Of a DNA stretch of 64,000 nucleotides, positions 34,785-47,789 are shown in pieces. Numbering within the stretch: position 1 is the first letter of the stretch; each line of letters opens with the position of its first letter. Source of the DNA: Planococcus citri. Its lineage: Eukaryota; Arthropoda; Insecta; Hemiptera; Pseudococcidae. The stretch spans positions 58,813,350-58,877,349 of the forward strand of contig NC_088680.1 of the NCBI RefSeq assembly GCF_950023065.1, in the 5' to 3' direction. The notes beneath the pieces were generated by a model. That model saw only the letters and a program-made list of their open reading frames with translations, had not been told where the DNA came from and ran no database searches. The position numbers were made by a program, and so were the translations under genes.

Positions 34785-36241
34785 TATGCCCCCTTCCTTG
34801 GTTCACTCAAGGGATGCAGAACCGTAGGGGGAAGCACGGACGCCAAAGAATCCTGAGGAGAATATGCCTTGGAACCCTAGGTGCCATGAGATATCTGCGG
34901 GATCCCTCTGCCCCTCCGTACTTTCCACTGCAGGTGAGCAGTAGAATACGGACAAATACAGAGACTCAACTATTCAACTTCCTTCACCTCAAAAGAGTGA
35001 GCATGGTTTGACAAAGATATGTCCAAGTTTTACCATTCGAATCACTCAGGAAGGTCGAAGAAAGGTGGCTAATTGAGTCTGAAAAATCAATGAACGTTTG
35101 CAAGGTCAAAGTTCTAGTGCAAGCGACTAGATGGCCAAGAGCCTGCAGGAACGTTCATAGAAATCAAGATTTAAAAAATGGAGCAGAGTTTTCGAAAATT
35201 TTTTAGAAAATATTTACTTTTGTCCACTCACCCCTGATTCATATTAGTGCAACACCAATGATTCACTGTCATAGACATTGAATACATTAAATGCCATACT
35301 AAGTCCGAAAAGGAATGAGATGGAGTAAATATTTTTGACATGATCAGACTGCGTCTAAGTGCAAAGAAAAAAGAAACAAGCTGTGGCGTTGGCTGTTTTT
35401 TATACGCGTTTTGGCAGCTTGAGAAAAGAAGATGAGACCTAAGAAGAAATTGAGGTATTAGATCTTTAAAAAAAAATGTAGAAATGTTGAAACTAGGTTC
35501 GCCTTGGAATACGAAGGAAATGGAATTCAGACTTTTGATTGAACTATTGTTCTCGAGAATATTGATTTGCTCAAGTCTGAAGGTTTCAGGAAAACATGTG
35601 CAAAGGAAGGAGAAGGAAAATTGGCTCAAATTAGACAAATCGAGGATGATAACAATTTTTGGGATGTCGTGTGGGTATTAGAGTTCGAATATGTCCATTA
35701 TTTGGAATCTTGTCCTTCACATTAGTGACATATTGTCATACTTGCGAGAAAATCTACAATAACTTCATTTGTCAAGTCTTTACTCTATAGGTGAGTCTTA
35801 TGCAGAATGTCAGAAATGACTGAAAGCGAAAATGTCAGAAGATGAGTACTAATTTAACCAAAACACATTTGTTACAATGAGCAACAATGCCAATGCACCA
35901 AAGTTGGCTGCTGTTCATTGGTAACATGAAGATTTGGAAAAATTGTCCTAGAGGATGAAAATTCTCGACGGAATGTGATGACAAAGAAATAATATCTCAC
36001 CAATTGTTATTGTCCTTCAATGCAAATGTTTTAAGACATGACAATTTGGTTTGAAAAAATTACAAACTCTGTCAAAACAGACCGTGAACTCGAAACTGAC
36101 ATAGAAGACCCATAAAAGATGACTGACAAAATGATTGAGAAATTCAAAAGAATTGGATCGTGAATTACTTGATAAACTTTCAAGACTCGAATCGGAAGGT
36201 CACTATGTGGTTTGTATGGATAGTATATGAAAAGACTTACA
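34785..36241. mobile_element. Degraded internal region between LTRs
   Basis: 1.46 kb between the two LTR copies. No gag, protease or RT motif can be read; frames are short and broken. Too short for a full internal region, so most of the element is deleted or replaced. The junction to the second LTR copy is abrupt. Confidence 0.4.
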
Positions 36242-36635
36242 CGAAACGCGACGAATATATAACGATTGTTTTATAACCTGCCGGTAGTATATGACAATTA
36301 ACTGATAAAAGGTTTAAGAATATTTAATTAAACGAATATTCTAGTTAATGACAAAAAGTACACTTTGACAGATATCGAGCTGGGTTAACCGGATAATACC
36401 CACACAATAGGACTGATATTAGAGAGGACTTTCGGCTTCCTTGTTTCTAATATAAGTGGCGAGAGCTACCAATTCTCCGAGGCTCGATGCTGGCATCTCG
36501 CTAAGTCGGAGGAGGAGTTTCTCCCACTGGTCTAAGTAGGGATCTCTTCTTTTAGGAGTAATCTTACACATAGACGCGGACAGATATATGATATGTGGCA
36601 ACACCTAAGCGTTGCAAGGCATATGTCCCCTCACA
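36242..36635 (+). mobile_element. Truncated second LTR copy
   Basis: Direct repeat of 34392-34784 starting at gaaacgcgacgaatatat and ending TCCCCTCACA. Its 5' half is missing. Near identity with the first copy argues for recent insertion or conversion. No matching target duplication is visible outside 33895 and 36635, in keeping with a rearranged element. Confidence 0.65.
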
Positions 36636-38600
36636 CTCCATTTTTCGAAAAAAAACGTCGTATATGCGATGGAAATGAAATCTAGCCCCAATAAATTCGA
36701 ATACACCATCTTTGTAACCCATTTAGTCGATTTAGGCACATGTTTTCAAAATCTTTCGGTGTTGGTTGAAATCCAAATCTTTTTCCATTTTTGAAAAAAG
36801 TGAAAATTTGCAGGAGGCTCTAGAACCGTTCAAAATCATTAACAATCGACTCGGCTCGTCAAAAATAGGGTACAGGCCAAATTTATTCAATCCAAATTTG
36901 AATTTTTCAAAATTTGATAAAAATCGAAAAAAACAGAATGTCTAATGAAACCAAAAAAAAAATTTCTCGTTTTTTTCTTGCCTTTTTCTTGCTTTCAAAC
37001 ATGAAATTTTGTACCCTCCTCATATTTACACATCGGTAATCTTCAACAACCCCCTTCCCCTCCCCCCAAAAAAGTTTTTTCTCAAAAATTTATTTGTGGA
37101 AGTAAAGAAGTTATTTCAATTCTCAGATGGAAAAAGCAAAATTTTAAACTTGATAACAAACCCAGTCATTTTAATGAAAATGAACATTCAGAGTACCTAA
37201 CAAGGAACGAAATTACCTACCTAATAAAATGAATTCAATGCAATTCAAAGATGATAACAGTAATAAATTAAAAATATTTTTATTTATGATGGAGGGGGAG
37301 AGCAAAGCCAGGTTTTTAGACATGAAAAATCGACATTTTAGGTAATTTTCCGAAAACCCTTCATAATGAACGATTATTTTATTGAAATGAAAGTAAAATT
37401 ACTGCTAAAGCGACGCAAAAGCGAAAATTTTTCGAAAAAATTGGTCCAAAAATCGAAAAAAACACGATCATTTTGTATGTTTTATTTTACATTTTCATCG
37501 AAGCACAATAGTATCACAAATTTTGAAATTTGGTTGTTCTGTTCAGAAAAAATAAAAAAATTCACACTTTTCAAATGCGGTTTGGGTATTACGAGTATTT
37601 CTGCAATTTTAAGATTTTAAAAGTAGGATCTTTGAATAGCTCTCGTTTTGCTCGGGCTGAAGTTTTGGAAAATTTGTAATTCGAATAGCAGAACAATATC
37701 AAATTTAATAAAAGGATTCAATTTTTTTGATCTCAACATTTTTCAATTTTTTTTAGAGATTTTTAATGTAAATTCTTTGGAAATTTTCTTGCTTTTCAAA
37801 GGAATTTCTGTATTATTTCCTTACTTTCTTGCCACCCATGTCAATTTCACGCCTCTTTCTTGCTTTCTTGCTATTTTCTTGCCAATGACACTCTACAAAT
37901 GAACTTCAGCTACTGAAATTTTGACAAATTTTGCACTTTTTTTGGTAATATTTTCGTACATTATTGTTAAAATGGTATCAGATTCGATTCATTTTTTCAA
38001 AATTTCGCACATATTTTGTAAATCTTGAAATATTCCGGAGGGGGAGGGCTTTGTACTTTTTCAGTTCACTTTCGAATTTTCTATTGTTTTCAGCCGCTAG
38101 ACTTCATTCCAAGGAATTTTTTGAATATTTCAACTTTTGGAGGGTGGGGGTCAGTCAAAATTGAATAATTATGTATTCAATTTGTGGGGGGGGAGGTCAG
38201 TCACAATTGAATAATTATTTTTCGACAAATTTTCAAGCATTTTCATAGGGGACTAGATTCAATTCAATTCGAATAAATATTCGATTTTTTTTTTTTTGAA
38301 TTTGTTCATCTCTCTCGAATAACTTGAGGCTGTTAGAACTATTCAGTTCGTATTAAGAACGTTCGTTGATCGACGATTCAGACGAATTCACGTACAAATT
38401 TATATCCACAGCATGTTCAAAAATTAACTACAATCATCTCTTATAAAAATTTCGTTTCTTCATTTTTCCACATCACAATAACTAATTGATATAAGTCATC
38501 AAAATTAGAAACCGAACGTCGAATCACTCTCACAAACCATAAAACTTAATGAAAAGAGTAATGAAAACATACATCTCACTAAAAGTCGCCGAGAGAGAAA
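36636..38600. other. AT-rich repeats, no gene
   Basis: Contains a copy of the dispersed family (36810-36920: gaggctctagaaccgttc), stretches repeating ttcttgcctttttcttgctt (about 36976-37000 and 37785-37880) and a short tandem ggtcagtcaaaattgaataa / ggtcagtcacaattgaataa (38148-38217). Nothing supports a protein. Confidence 0.4.
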
Positions 38601-39560
38601 AAAAAACCTCGAACATAAACTCAGCATCTAAAGCTAAAGTAAACACGAACCGGAAACTTTTTCTCATATATATTTACACCGTCATCATCGTCCTCGTCAT
38701 CATTTCACGTCCAGTGTGATATAATTCGTCCGTTATTATTATCATTATTATATTATTACGGTCGTAAAAAAGACACTACGACTCGACTCGTCACGAGTCG
38801 TGAGTCGACGACGAAACAAAATACTGCACGAGGAAAATAGTATCGATTTACAGCGGAAGGAAACTCTTGTGCAAGGTTTGCGCCCTCGACTCTGGAACCA
38901 TAAATCCTCTTCGGACACGTTAAATCCATACAACGAAAATAATTTCTTAAAACTTTCATTACATTTAGTCACCTTTATGATACACACGTTCGCGGTGTGC
39001 CAACCTTACCTCTACATATACCTCGTACAATGCAACAGCGCAGAGCACGTACTATTTACTCCTTTTCATCGGAGTCGAGCTGCAGAAAATACACAGTAAA
39101 CCTTTTGACCACACTTTTTACACGTTGTAGCAGAAAAACTTTTTATCTCGTTCGACTGAATTTTTCGCTATTTACCTTCGCTTATGGTACTCGGAAACCT
39201 TTCACCGTTTCACGCCTCACATGTATACCTCCTCAATAAAATGGGGGTAAAAATATATATACAAACACAATAACAAATGTACTCGTCTCGCACAAATGAA
39301 TCTCTCACATCGTAATATAGTCAACTTCAAGCTGGACGTACGTTTTCCAGACACCTACAACAACAACCTAAACCTATTTTACGACGATATAATTTTTTTG
39401 ACACGTTGACAGTGATAGGTGTAAATAAACGTAGTCATTTTAACACAATGTAACACGTCGTCGTCGATTCCTATGCGATAATTAGTCGAGCTATTCGTAT
39501 TAAATGTGCCATCGTCGTAGCGATTTGCATTTCACCAGGCAACATTTTCTCCAACCTGTA
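38600..39560. other. Less repetitive GC-richer block
   Basis: Unlike its neighbours it lacks decayed AT repeats and has CpG-containing words (gtcgtcgtcgattc, cgactcgactcgtcacgagtcg). The palindromic GACTCGTCACGAGTC lies near 38780. Open frames overlap in all phases and no family is recognised. Could be regulatory or untranslated sequence of an unseen gene. Confidence 0.3.
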
Positions 39561-41251
39561 AAAGTAATTACCCTTGTACTTGAATTATTTACTCGACGAA
39601 ATAAATTTCCAACGAATAAAAAAGCGGTGAAAAGTTTAAAAAGCAATTATGGAAATTGAGTAAAATTTCTACGTAAAAACTGTAAATAATTCCCTTGGAA
39701 TTCATAATAAGAATAGCTTATTCGCTTTCGAATGTAGGTACTAGAATTACGCTTCAATTTGGAAATTATTTTATAATTTTAACTACGTTCTTTAATCTAA
39801 TTTTAAACAATCGCGTCCAATTTTATTCTATCTCTCTCTTTCGTCTCCCTGCTTTAAATTGCGTTTCGTTTTCGTTCCAAAGTAAAATTCTTGAGGAAAA
39901 AAAAAGATAAGATAAAAATGTATCGAATGTAAAAATAAAATAAAAAATAAAGAAATGAGGTCATTAGATAGTTGAACTTAACAAGGTATTTAAGGTTTCA
40001 GAAATACGTACACGATTGTTCAGTCGATTTATTAATAAAAATGGAAATAAATTGAATACTTATCTCAAAATTCTGAAAACAGAATAAAATCATCAAAATT
40101 GAAAAGGCATAATATGAACACTTTTAAATTACTTTTTAACAACAATTTTTATAATTTTCAATTTTACCTATGCCTCCCTCCTCCTTCCTCAAGCAATAAC
40201 CCCCCCCCCCTAAGATTATCTCTGTCAATGACGTTATCGTCACATCATTATGAGTAGGTAGCTATATAGGTAGGTTAGGTACACACTCCTGTTGCTGTCT
40301 GCGAAGAATAAATTTTTCAATCACAATTATCTAAACTTTTACTTCATCTCGAGAGCTGAAATAAAAACGTGTTCGATTTTCTACATTTTTACACACGTGG
40401 AATTAAATTTCAAAGTTTTATAACTTTGAATCAGTCACTTTCAAGCTCGCAAGAAACGTGAAACGTGTTCATGAAAGGTAGTATAATCAACTTGACAACT
40501 TCCTCGTAAGTTTTAAGTATTAAACTAAGCAATCTTTACCGTTTATACGGAGGTGTATTTCTCGATACAATTTCATCAACACGTAATTTAACCCACTTCA
40601 CAGAACATTGCATGATTTGTACAAAAAAAAAACAAATATCAATTTTTGAAATTAATACGTATACAAACAGGATATTCGTTAATGATCGGAAAACACCGAT
40701 TGAAGAAAAAAACAAGCGCCCACACACATAAGTATATACACCTCGAATTGATGAATAAAATATCAGACAATAAGCTGTAGGTAAATACATACATATATCA
40801 TTCGTGCCTTTTATAGGCTTTTATAAATTCAAGGAACAAACATACACCTACGAGTAAGAAAGGAACATCCTGTTTTTCGAATCAATTTTTAAATACAGCC
40901 AAGTGTTTCCTTATAAACAAAGGACTTGTAGATACATAGTGATATGTGGATTCTGAAAAATAGTCCTCACAATCAACAGTAATCATTTTAGGCGTTCAAT
41001 TGCAAGACTCTAAATTCTTGATATTTTTGAAGCTTTTAAAATATTATTTGTAATTTCTACATTTTTGTAGTTGAAATTTAAAAAAAAAACGGCTCTCACT
41101 TTAAAACTTTACAGACAATTTTTTAGCGTTTTTTTTCATTTTCGTGAACTTCGAGATCACTTCTCGGTATTATTAAAGTACAATTTTTTATTAAAAAATC
41201 ATATGAAAATTCCTTTGAGCAAAATGCAATTTGTGGATTTTGATTTATCTG
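39561..41251. other. AT-rich, no gene
   Basis: Nothing supportable except a poly-C tract near 40201. Short open frames only. Confidence 0.35.
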
Positions 41252-41492
41252 CTCTCTAAATTTGAAGCAGTCAAATTTCACTGCTTAGCAGTCACGACAT
41301 TTTGCCTTTTTAAAAGCAGTAGTTTTTTACTGCAAAACAGTAGAAAATCTACTGAATTGGTCAGTCAAAATGATTTTTTACTGACCAATTCAGTAATTTT
41401 TCACTGTTTTGCAGTAAAAAACTACTGCTTTTAAAAAGGCAAAATGTCGTGACTGCTAAGCAGTGAAATTTGACTGTTTCAAATTTAGAGAG
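41252..41492. repeat. Near-perfect long hairpin (foldback), arms about 115 bp
   Basis: Left arm starts CTCTCTAAATTTGAAGCAGT; right arm ends in its complement TTCAAATTTAGAGAG. Arms differ at only a few positions (for example gcagtcaaa against acagtcaaa) around a loop of about a dozen bases near 41373. Repeats of ACTGC/GCAGT and TTTTACTG occur inside. It abuts the GGTATCT element at 41507. Likely a foldback MITE; the transcript would be a near-perfect dsRNA stem. Confidence 0.85.
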
Positions 41493-41506
41493 TGGAGTTT
41501 TGACAT

Positions 41507-41894
41507 GGTATCTAACAGATTTTTTTTTGAAAAAAATCACTACTTTTCACTACACCTTTTTCCAGCCAAATTTTCAAAAAGCTCTTCACTCGACCCCCTT
41601 CCCCCACGCACACAAAATTACCAAAATTAAAATCTTTTGCAGGAAATTTTTCAACAAAATTTCAATTGGAAGAAAATTTGTATGCTTACAAAGTACTTTT
41701 TAATTTCAATCAAAATTATTTTTAAAAAAAATTAGTGGACACTGACTGGACAGCTTCATCAAAAATATACCTACTTTTCTTGTCATTTATTTGAAGGTTT
41801 TGTTGCGCGTTAGAATCACTTTTCTTTCACTACTTTCACTGCCAATTTTTAAAATCACCACTTTTTCACTACTTTACTACCTGTAACAGATACC
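41507..41894. mobile_element. GGTATCT element, copy A
   Basis: Starts GGTATCTAACAGATTTTTT, ends CTGTAACAGATACC, so the two ends are short inverted repeats. Inside are TGAAAAAAATCACTACTTTT and, near the other end, TTTTTCACTACTTTACTACC. Two relatives lie at 47507 and 48909. Confidence 0.55.
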
Positions 41895-43134
41895 CCGCTT
41901 GAGAAACTATTTTAATATGAACCACCAAAAAAGCAATGGAGAAGAAAATTCGGACACTTTCTGCTCCTTTGATTAGATTTTCACGATTTGTAGAATTCAT
42001 TTCAAAAAAATAGACAATCTATCGCTAGTCATATCAAAATTAGGTGTAAAAATTACATAAAAATCATAATCAAAAATAATCAAAACAAAACTGATACATT
42101 TTTTGAATGATTTGTCAAAATTTTGGGAATTTTACCAACGTTTTATGCAATTTTGAGTTTCAAATTTAGAAACATTTCAAAAAGTTTGACAAAACTTCAG
42201 AAGTTCAAGCAATTCAGAAAATTAGATCAAATTCGAAAAATCTTGGTAAGTATGTTTTAAAAAATTAGGATGGGTAAAATTTTATTTCAAATCCGGAGAA
42301 ATTTAGAGAAAAAAAAATGACAACATTTCGTAAGGTTAGGAATATTTTTGGATAATTTGTTAGAGAAATTTTCAATAAAATTTAGGGTAGTTTTGAAACA
42401 GAAAAAAAAATTAGGTCAAATTTTATTTTAAAACATTTGGGTAACATTTTGAAAAATTGCGTAAAAATTTGAAACTTTTTGCAAAATTTTGGAAAACTGA
42501 GAAAAGCATGAAAGAATTTCAAATAGTTGGGTAAAATTTTGGGCAATTTGGAACATTTTGAAAGTGTGGGCAAAATTTAAAATCTGGCAACATTTTGGAG
42601 AATTCGACACGACTTTTCCAAATTGACAAAATTTTTGAAAAAGTTTAGATTTTAGAGATTTAGACCCCTACGTTCTGAGTGATTTTGAAATAATTGAAAT
42701 TCTCTCAACATTCCAAATATTAAGATACAAATACTCAAGTATATCTAAGTTCAGACTGTCAACAATTTGAAAAATGTGATAAAATGTTGGCAAATTGTGA
42801 CAAAGTTTGGAAATATTTTTGAAAAAGTTGACAAACGTTTTAAAAATTTTTGCAATGATTGAAATCTTGAGCAAATTTTTGAAAAATTTCGTTAAACTTA
42901 CACGTTCCGGCCGTTTTAAAAAACTTTTGAGCACTATTTACAATAAAATTTTGTCATTTTTCAAATGTTTTGTCATTGTTTCAAGATTTCAACAAATTTT
43001 TGAACGTTCAGAGAGTTTTTAAAAATTTGTTTCTCAATGACAAAAATTTTTTAAAAATTTGACAATTTTTGCAAGTTTTGCAATTTTGAAAATGTCAATT
43101 TATTAAAATATTCTGGCAATGGTCAAAAAATTTG
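41895..43134. other. Low-complexity AT-rich sequence
   Basis: Degenerate iterations of words such as attttggaaaa, ttgacaaa and tttgaaaaa lead into the 18-bp minisatellite; probably decayed repeats of the same type. No gene. Confidence 0.4.
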
Positions 43135-44810
43135 TCCATTTTTGAAAATTTTACAATTTTTAAGAATATGACCATTTTTAAAAATTTGGCCATTTTTGAA
43201 AATTTGGCACTTTTTAAAAATTTGGCAATTTTTGAGAATTTGGTAATTTCTAATGTGATGAGAAGGATTGCCCTGACTGCCTTTAGGTGTTCATAACATA
43301 ATCCCTCCACTACATAGTTTTATGATCTTGCTGACCTTAGGCAAGATTATGCGAATTCTACTGTAGGGGCACCCTCATGGGTATCACGCGATAATTCTGT
43401 CGAAGCTGGGGTCCAGCTCCAGCTTCATTCTCGCTAAAAAATCAGTCTTCTGACAGAACAGTTCGTGATAGTTCCCTCTTAAGCTCGACCAGCTAAACAG
43501 GTGACCACTGACCAGGGAGCCCTGCCTCGGCTCTCTGGAAACCACACATTTGATGTACCCATCTGTAGATGGTGATTCTGAACTTAAGTATAATGTGTCG
43601 CATTGTTAATCCCTCATACGGACATGGTACTATTTTATATAACGCGATACTTCGTTAATTTCCTCGTAAGATCGTGGTACTTTTTTGGCTCATCCCTTGA
43701 TTTATCTGGAAATCAGAGATGATAACCCTACAAAAATGGAGCTACTAATCATACCTGCCAAAGCGACTAATATTTGGGGTCAGCACAGGAGAGGCAGGCA
43801 ACGTGAACAGTTGATTTAGAAATGTACTCCATCTCCTCAGATAATTGTCAAACCTTTTATTCAGGGTTGCATGCACCCGCAACTTACCTAATTACATAAA
43901 TTATATCATTAAGCGTAATTGTATTAATCTATAGGTGACGAGGTGTTAATCACCTATTGATTGGTCTACTTAATTTAAAGACGCTGTTGTAATTTATCTA
44001 TCATTGTTTTACACTGCTTATACCCAATCTGCCGAGTTATACTTGTGAATGTTCTAAGACAACTGCATAATCTTGGCCAATTATGCTGCTGCCATTGAAT
44101 ATCATGGCAACACAGAATAGTTGTATATTTTATGTATAATTATTTGGTACATAAATCTCGATTACAGTATAGATTTCTGATTAAAATTAATGTACATAAT
44201 CGTTTCTTGAGTTATCGTTTCGTTTTGATTAAAAAGGTAACTGAGGATATTTGTTGATGAATAGTGTAGTAGATCGACTAAGTCTCTCCAATTTGAGCTA
44301 TGCAGGTACCTGAGAAATATTCCCTCTGTAACGAATATTTCTCAGAATTCGCCTATGTCAAAATTATAAGAATATCTCCTTTATCATGGAATTATCCATA
44401 TCTTTCCTATACGTGGTTCGTCTCACTCTCACTATTACACTAAAAATTTGGCCATTTCTAAAAATTCATCCACTTCTAAAAATTTGGCCATTTCTAAAAA
44501 TTTGGCCATCTCTAAAAATTTGACCATCTCTAAAAATTTGGCCATCTCTAAAAATTTGGCCATCTCTAAAAATTTGGCCATCTCTAAAAATTTGGCCATC
44601 TCTAAAAATTTGGCCATCTCTAAAAATTTGGCCATTTCTGAAAATTTGACAATTTCTGAAAATTTGACAATTTCTGAAAATTTGACAATTTCTGAAAATT
44701 TGACAATTTCTGAAAATTTGACAATTTCTGAAAATTTGACAATTTCTGAAAATTTGACAATTTTTGAAAATTTGACAATTTCTGATAATTTGACAATTTT
44801 TTGAAAATTT
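43135..44810. repeat. 18-bp minisatellite split by a solo LTR
   Basis: Left part 43135-43253 has decayed 18-bp units (ggccatttttgaaaattt). Right part 44440-44810 has about twenty units in two blocks: GGCCATCTCTAAAAATTT (to about 44640), then GACAATTTCTGAAAATTT (to about 44800). Being a multiple of three, the array keeps frames open on both strands (up to 137 codons of a 6-residue repeat), which are not genes. Confidence 0.88.
43254..44439. mobile_element. Solo LTR inside the minisatellite, 1186 bp
   Basis: Runs TGTGATGAGAAGG...CACTATTACA with TG...CA ends and a 4-bp duplication CTAA on both sides (43250-43253, 44440-44443). It is complex, non-repetitive sequence that cleanly interrupts the 18-bp array. 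No coding sequence. Likely Gypsy or BEL/Pao by duplication length. Confidence 0.78.
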
Positions 44811-46210
44811 GGAGAATGTTTTGGTGGATATTTAAAAAATGTTGCCAAGGGTTTTCAGCTTTCAGATAATTTTGAAACATATGCCAAAAATTTGGGAAGT
44901 TGAAAGCGATTTGTGATAAAATGAAAATTAGACAATTTTAATGATTTGAGCGAAATTTTATCATCTTTTCAATTTTAAAACTCATAAATTTTGGAAGAAA
45001 AAAAACTATCAAATTCGAGTCAACTATTTTGAGTACCGTTTTTTTACACAAGAAAATTCTTCTTCAGGTCTCTACTGAAACTCTCAAACAATCTGATTCC
45101 ATTCTTCAACATTTTGACCGAATCAAATCTTCTTATCACTTTTATTATGATGCCTTTTTTATGCATTTTTTAATTGAGATCTCTTTAAACACACTTTTAA
45201 ACAAACACATAATTTTGATATCATTCACTTTTTTAAAAAATATTGAATGCTGATCTTTGAAAAATTGAGTTTTAAATTGGCAATCAAGACACTTGAAAAT
45301 TGAAGACCCTTCTTCAAACAGCCATTTTTTGTCACCTTAAAAAATCCATGTGAATTCAAATTTTCAAAATGGTCTCATATTATTGATCAAATAAGTCATT
45401 TTAATTCAATCTCGTGGCTGCATACCCACTCACTATACGCACAGATAGGTACCTTGCATGTATCGAGTAACGAGAACTGAGAGAATTTCAATGCATCACT
45501 TATGACTATTTTTGCAACCAAACCTCACCGATTATCCAACTCTACGCTAATGATATCCTCGTCGATTTTAATCTAAGGGTCAATGAACCGTCGACTTGAC
45601 GTTTCGGGGTAGGATTAAATAGGATTAAAGTACACCTCGGCGAGATAAACTACGACCGTGTACTTCTCGGTTCAACATCATCGTAGAAAATAAGCTGAAA
45701 CACAGCATAAAGCACACACGCGATGTGTTTATACAAGCCAAAGTCACATCCTTACCTTAGAGAGTCTTTACGACATTAGCAAAGATCAGAAAACATGTAC
45801 CCACAACTCAGCTACACCCACACATATAGAATAAAACCCGATGGTAAAATGCATCTTATATAGCTACCACTACATACGTAGGTTAGTCGACGTTGCAAAA
45901 TTTTCACCGCTTTAATTCATCTATCGAAGATATACTCGTATTTCCCGACGGATCAGCTAGGTTAGGTTGGGTTAAAAGTCCAACATAGAATGACACACGA
46001 CACAGGTAGGTACATACCTCTACCTATACGCTTGGTTAAATTCAAATCATCGCGTGAAAAATTTTTCTACATTGAAAACATCAACTTGTATTCCGTTGAC
46101 CGACCGGTCGTTGGGAATTTATGGTATTCGAAGCGTACATCAGCGATTAGTTTTCCGTCGTCGTAAAAAAAATAACCAATTTTAGACACGATTTCATCTG
46201 TGAAAACGCG
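44811..46210. other. No gene seen
   Basis: AT-rich to about 45400, then a less repetitive block with CpG-containing words. No reading frame with family features. Confidence 0.35.
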
Positions 46211-46620
46211 TAAAAAGTCGACAGCAGAAAAAATGTCCTAGCTACGCGAGAAGAAGTCGTATGATGTAGTTATGGAATCATATTAAAGGCGCTATAAGGC
46301 GAAGAGCGGAGCCGACGCTTTTATCAAAATAAGTGTCCAACCGGGTACCTAGCTAAGCCGGCAAACGACGCAGTCACTAAACAGAGACAGATAGAGTAAA
46401 CTTTCAGGTGATTTCCGCCAGGAGAGTAAAGTTACCGTAAATGATAGTAGACGTTGCGTGTGATATGTGATTACAGCATTATATCTACTCGTATACCTAC
46501 CTACCTACCTAGAAAAGGATGACGACGACGACGATGGTGCAAGTAAAGTATAGTACCTATATAAGGGGGCGAAAACGCCTACTGGGAGTTAGCTGATAGT
46601 CGAACCGAGCGATGCAATGT
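46211..46620 (+). promoter_or_regulatory. Candidate RNA polymerase II core promoter
   Basis: TATATAAG at 46558-46565 is followed 29 bp from its first base by GGGAGTTAG, whose A at 46587 would fit an initiator (arthropod consensus A+1 then GT). The upstream 350 bp is GC-richer than the surroundings (gcggagccgacgc, aagccggcaaacgacgcag). Downstream, aaaaggtacg near 46815 could be a splice donor. No start codon opens a recognisable protein, so this would be a non-coding first exon. Confidence 0.35.
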
Positions 46621-47506
46621 GCGATGTGCGATGGTTTTGTTTTTATGAAAACTCATCAGGAGGTGAAATCCCGTAAGGATTTTCTTTTCCGAATCATTCT
46701 ATTTTCGCGATATATACTATACAGTATACACATTGGTTGGCAAGCTCGAAAGTCGAACTTTTATACAACGAGTACCTACCTACTCACCAACCTAGACAAG
46801 TTTACGAGAGAAAAAGGTACGATCTTTCTATAGGTGAAACAACATTTACCAAATTATTCGTCTGATGAAAATGCTTCCGCGAACCCTTATCAGCGTGATG
46901 ATAATGACTTGAAAAGATTTTTTACCCTGTTTAATTACCTCGTGTTTTTTTTTTTTCGTCTAAGATTATGGAATTCGAATAAGTATCGAAAAGTATTCGC
47001 GAGTTTTTAAATTTTACCAGTTCACTGACGAGTTATTTCGAAAGCAGATCGAGAAGAAAAACTTTTTTAATGAACGTCAATAAGTTGTACGGTTTTTTAG
47101 TTTCTCCAACCCTTCCTTTTATACTACGATGTTTGGTTGTAAATCCGAACTGACTTTGAATTCTGAACGAAAATTTATCCGGTACGACGTTTCAATTAAA
47201 TTGCATTTTCTTAGAAATAATTTGCGAGGGTGAAATTCGACTCGTCGTCGTGTATGCAACCGAAGTACATATATATATCTTAGCTTGTGTTTTTGTTGCT
47301 ACAGTAACGTAGGTGTCTGTTTCATTGTTGCTAACAGGCGCAACAGTTTTGAAGCCGAAGTTATATTCAATTTCTCGCTATTTTTTACATTCGTGCTCGA
47401 GAATTTTTGTGGGGAGAGTATGTGGTCTATCAGCCCATTTCACCGAAGCATCAAATTAAGAAAGTACATACCTAAAATTTTGGAGGCTTGTATCAAAATT
47501 TTACAT
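46621..47506. other. Possible 5'-UTR/intron sequence, no gene
   Basis: Follows the candidate promoter; has pyrimidine runs and CpG words but no conserved reading frame. Confidence 0.25.
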
Positions 47507-47789
47507 GGTATCTAAAAGATTTTTTTGTTGAAAAAATTACTACTTTTCCACAACTTTCAAATTTTTCACAGGAAAATTTTCAAAAAAAATGAAATTGGAA
47601 GAAAATTTGTATGCATGATAATTTTCTTAATTTCAATCAATTTTTCAATAATTTGAAGATTTTTGTTACGTTTTTGATTTTTTTTATTTTTTATAGTCTT
47701 CTTGACTAAATCCACTACTTTTTTACGACTCTCAATACCCATTTTAAAAATCACTACTTTTTCACTACTTTCACTACCTCTTAGATACC
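47507..47789. mobile_element. GGTATCT element, copy B
   Basis: Starts GGTATCTAAAAGATTTTTTT, ends CACTACCTCTTAGATACC. Shares internal TCACTACTTTTTCACTACTT and GGAAGAAAATTTGTATGC with copy A at 41507. Confidence 0.55.

Noticed and set aside
34568..36604. Identical 61-codon frame at two places, suggesting a conserved gene
   Set aside because: The identity covers the whole flanking 390 bp, which are copies of an LTR; the frame has no domain and needs no coding explanation.
44435..44848. 137-codon minus-strand and 118-codon plus-strand repeat proteins
   Set aside because: Both are the 18-bp minisatellite; frames open on both strands over the same bases are not evidence for coding.
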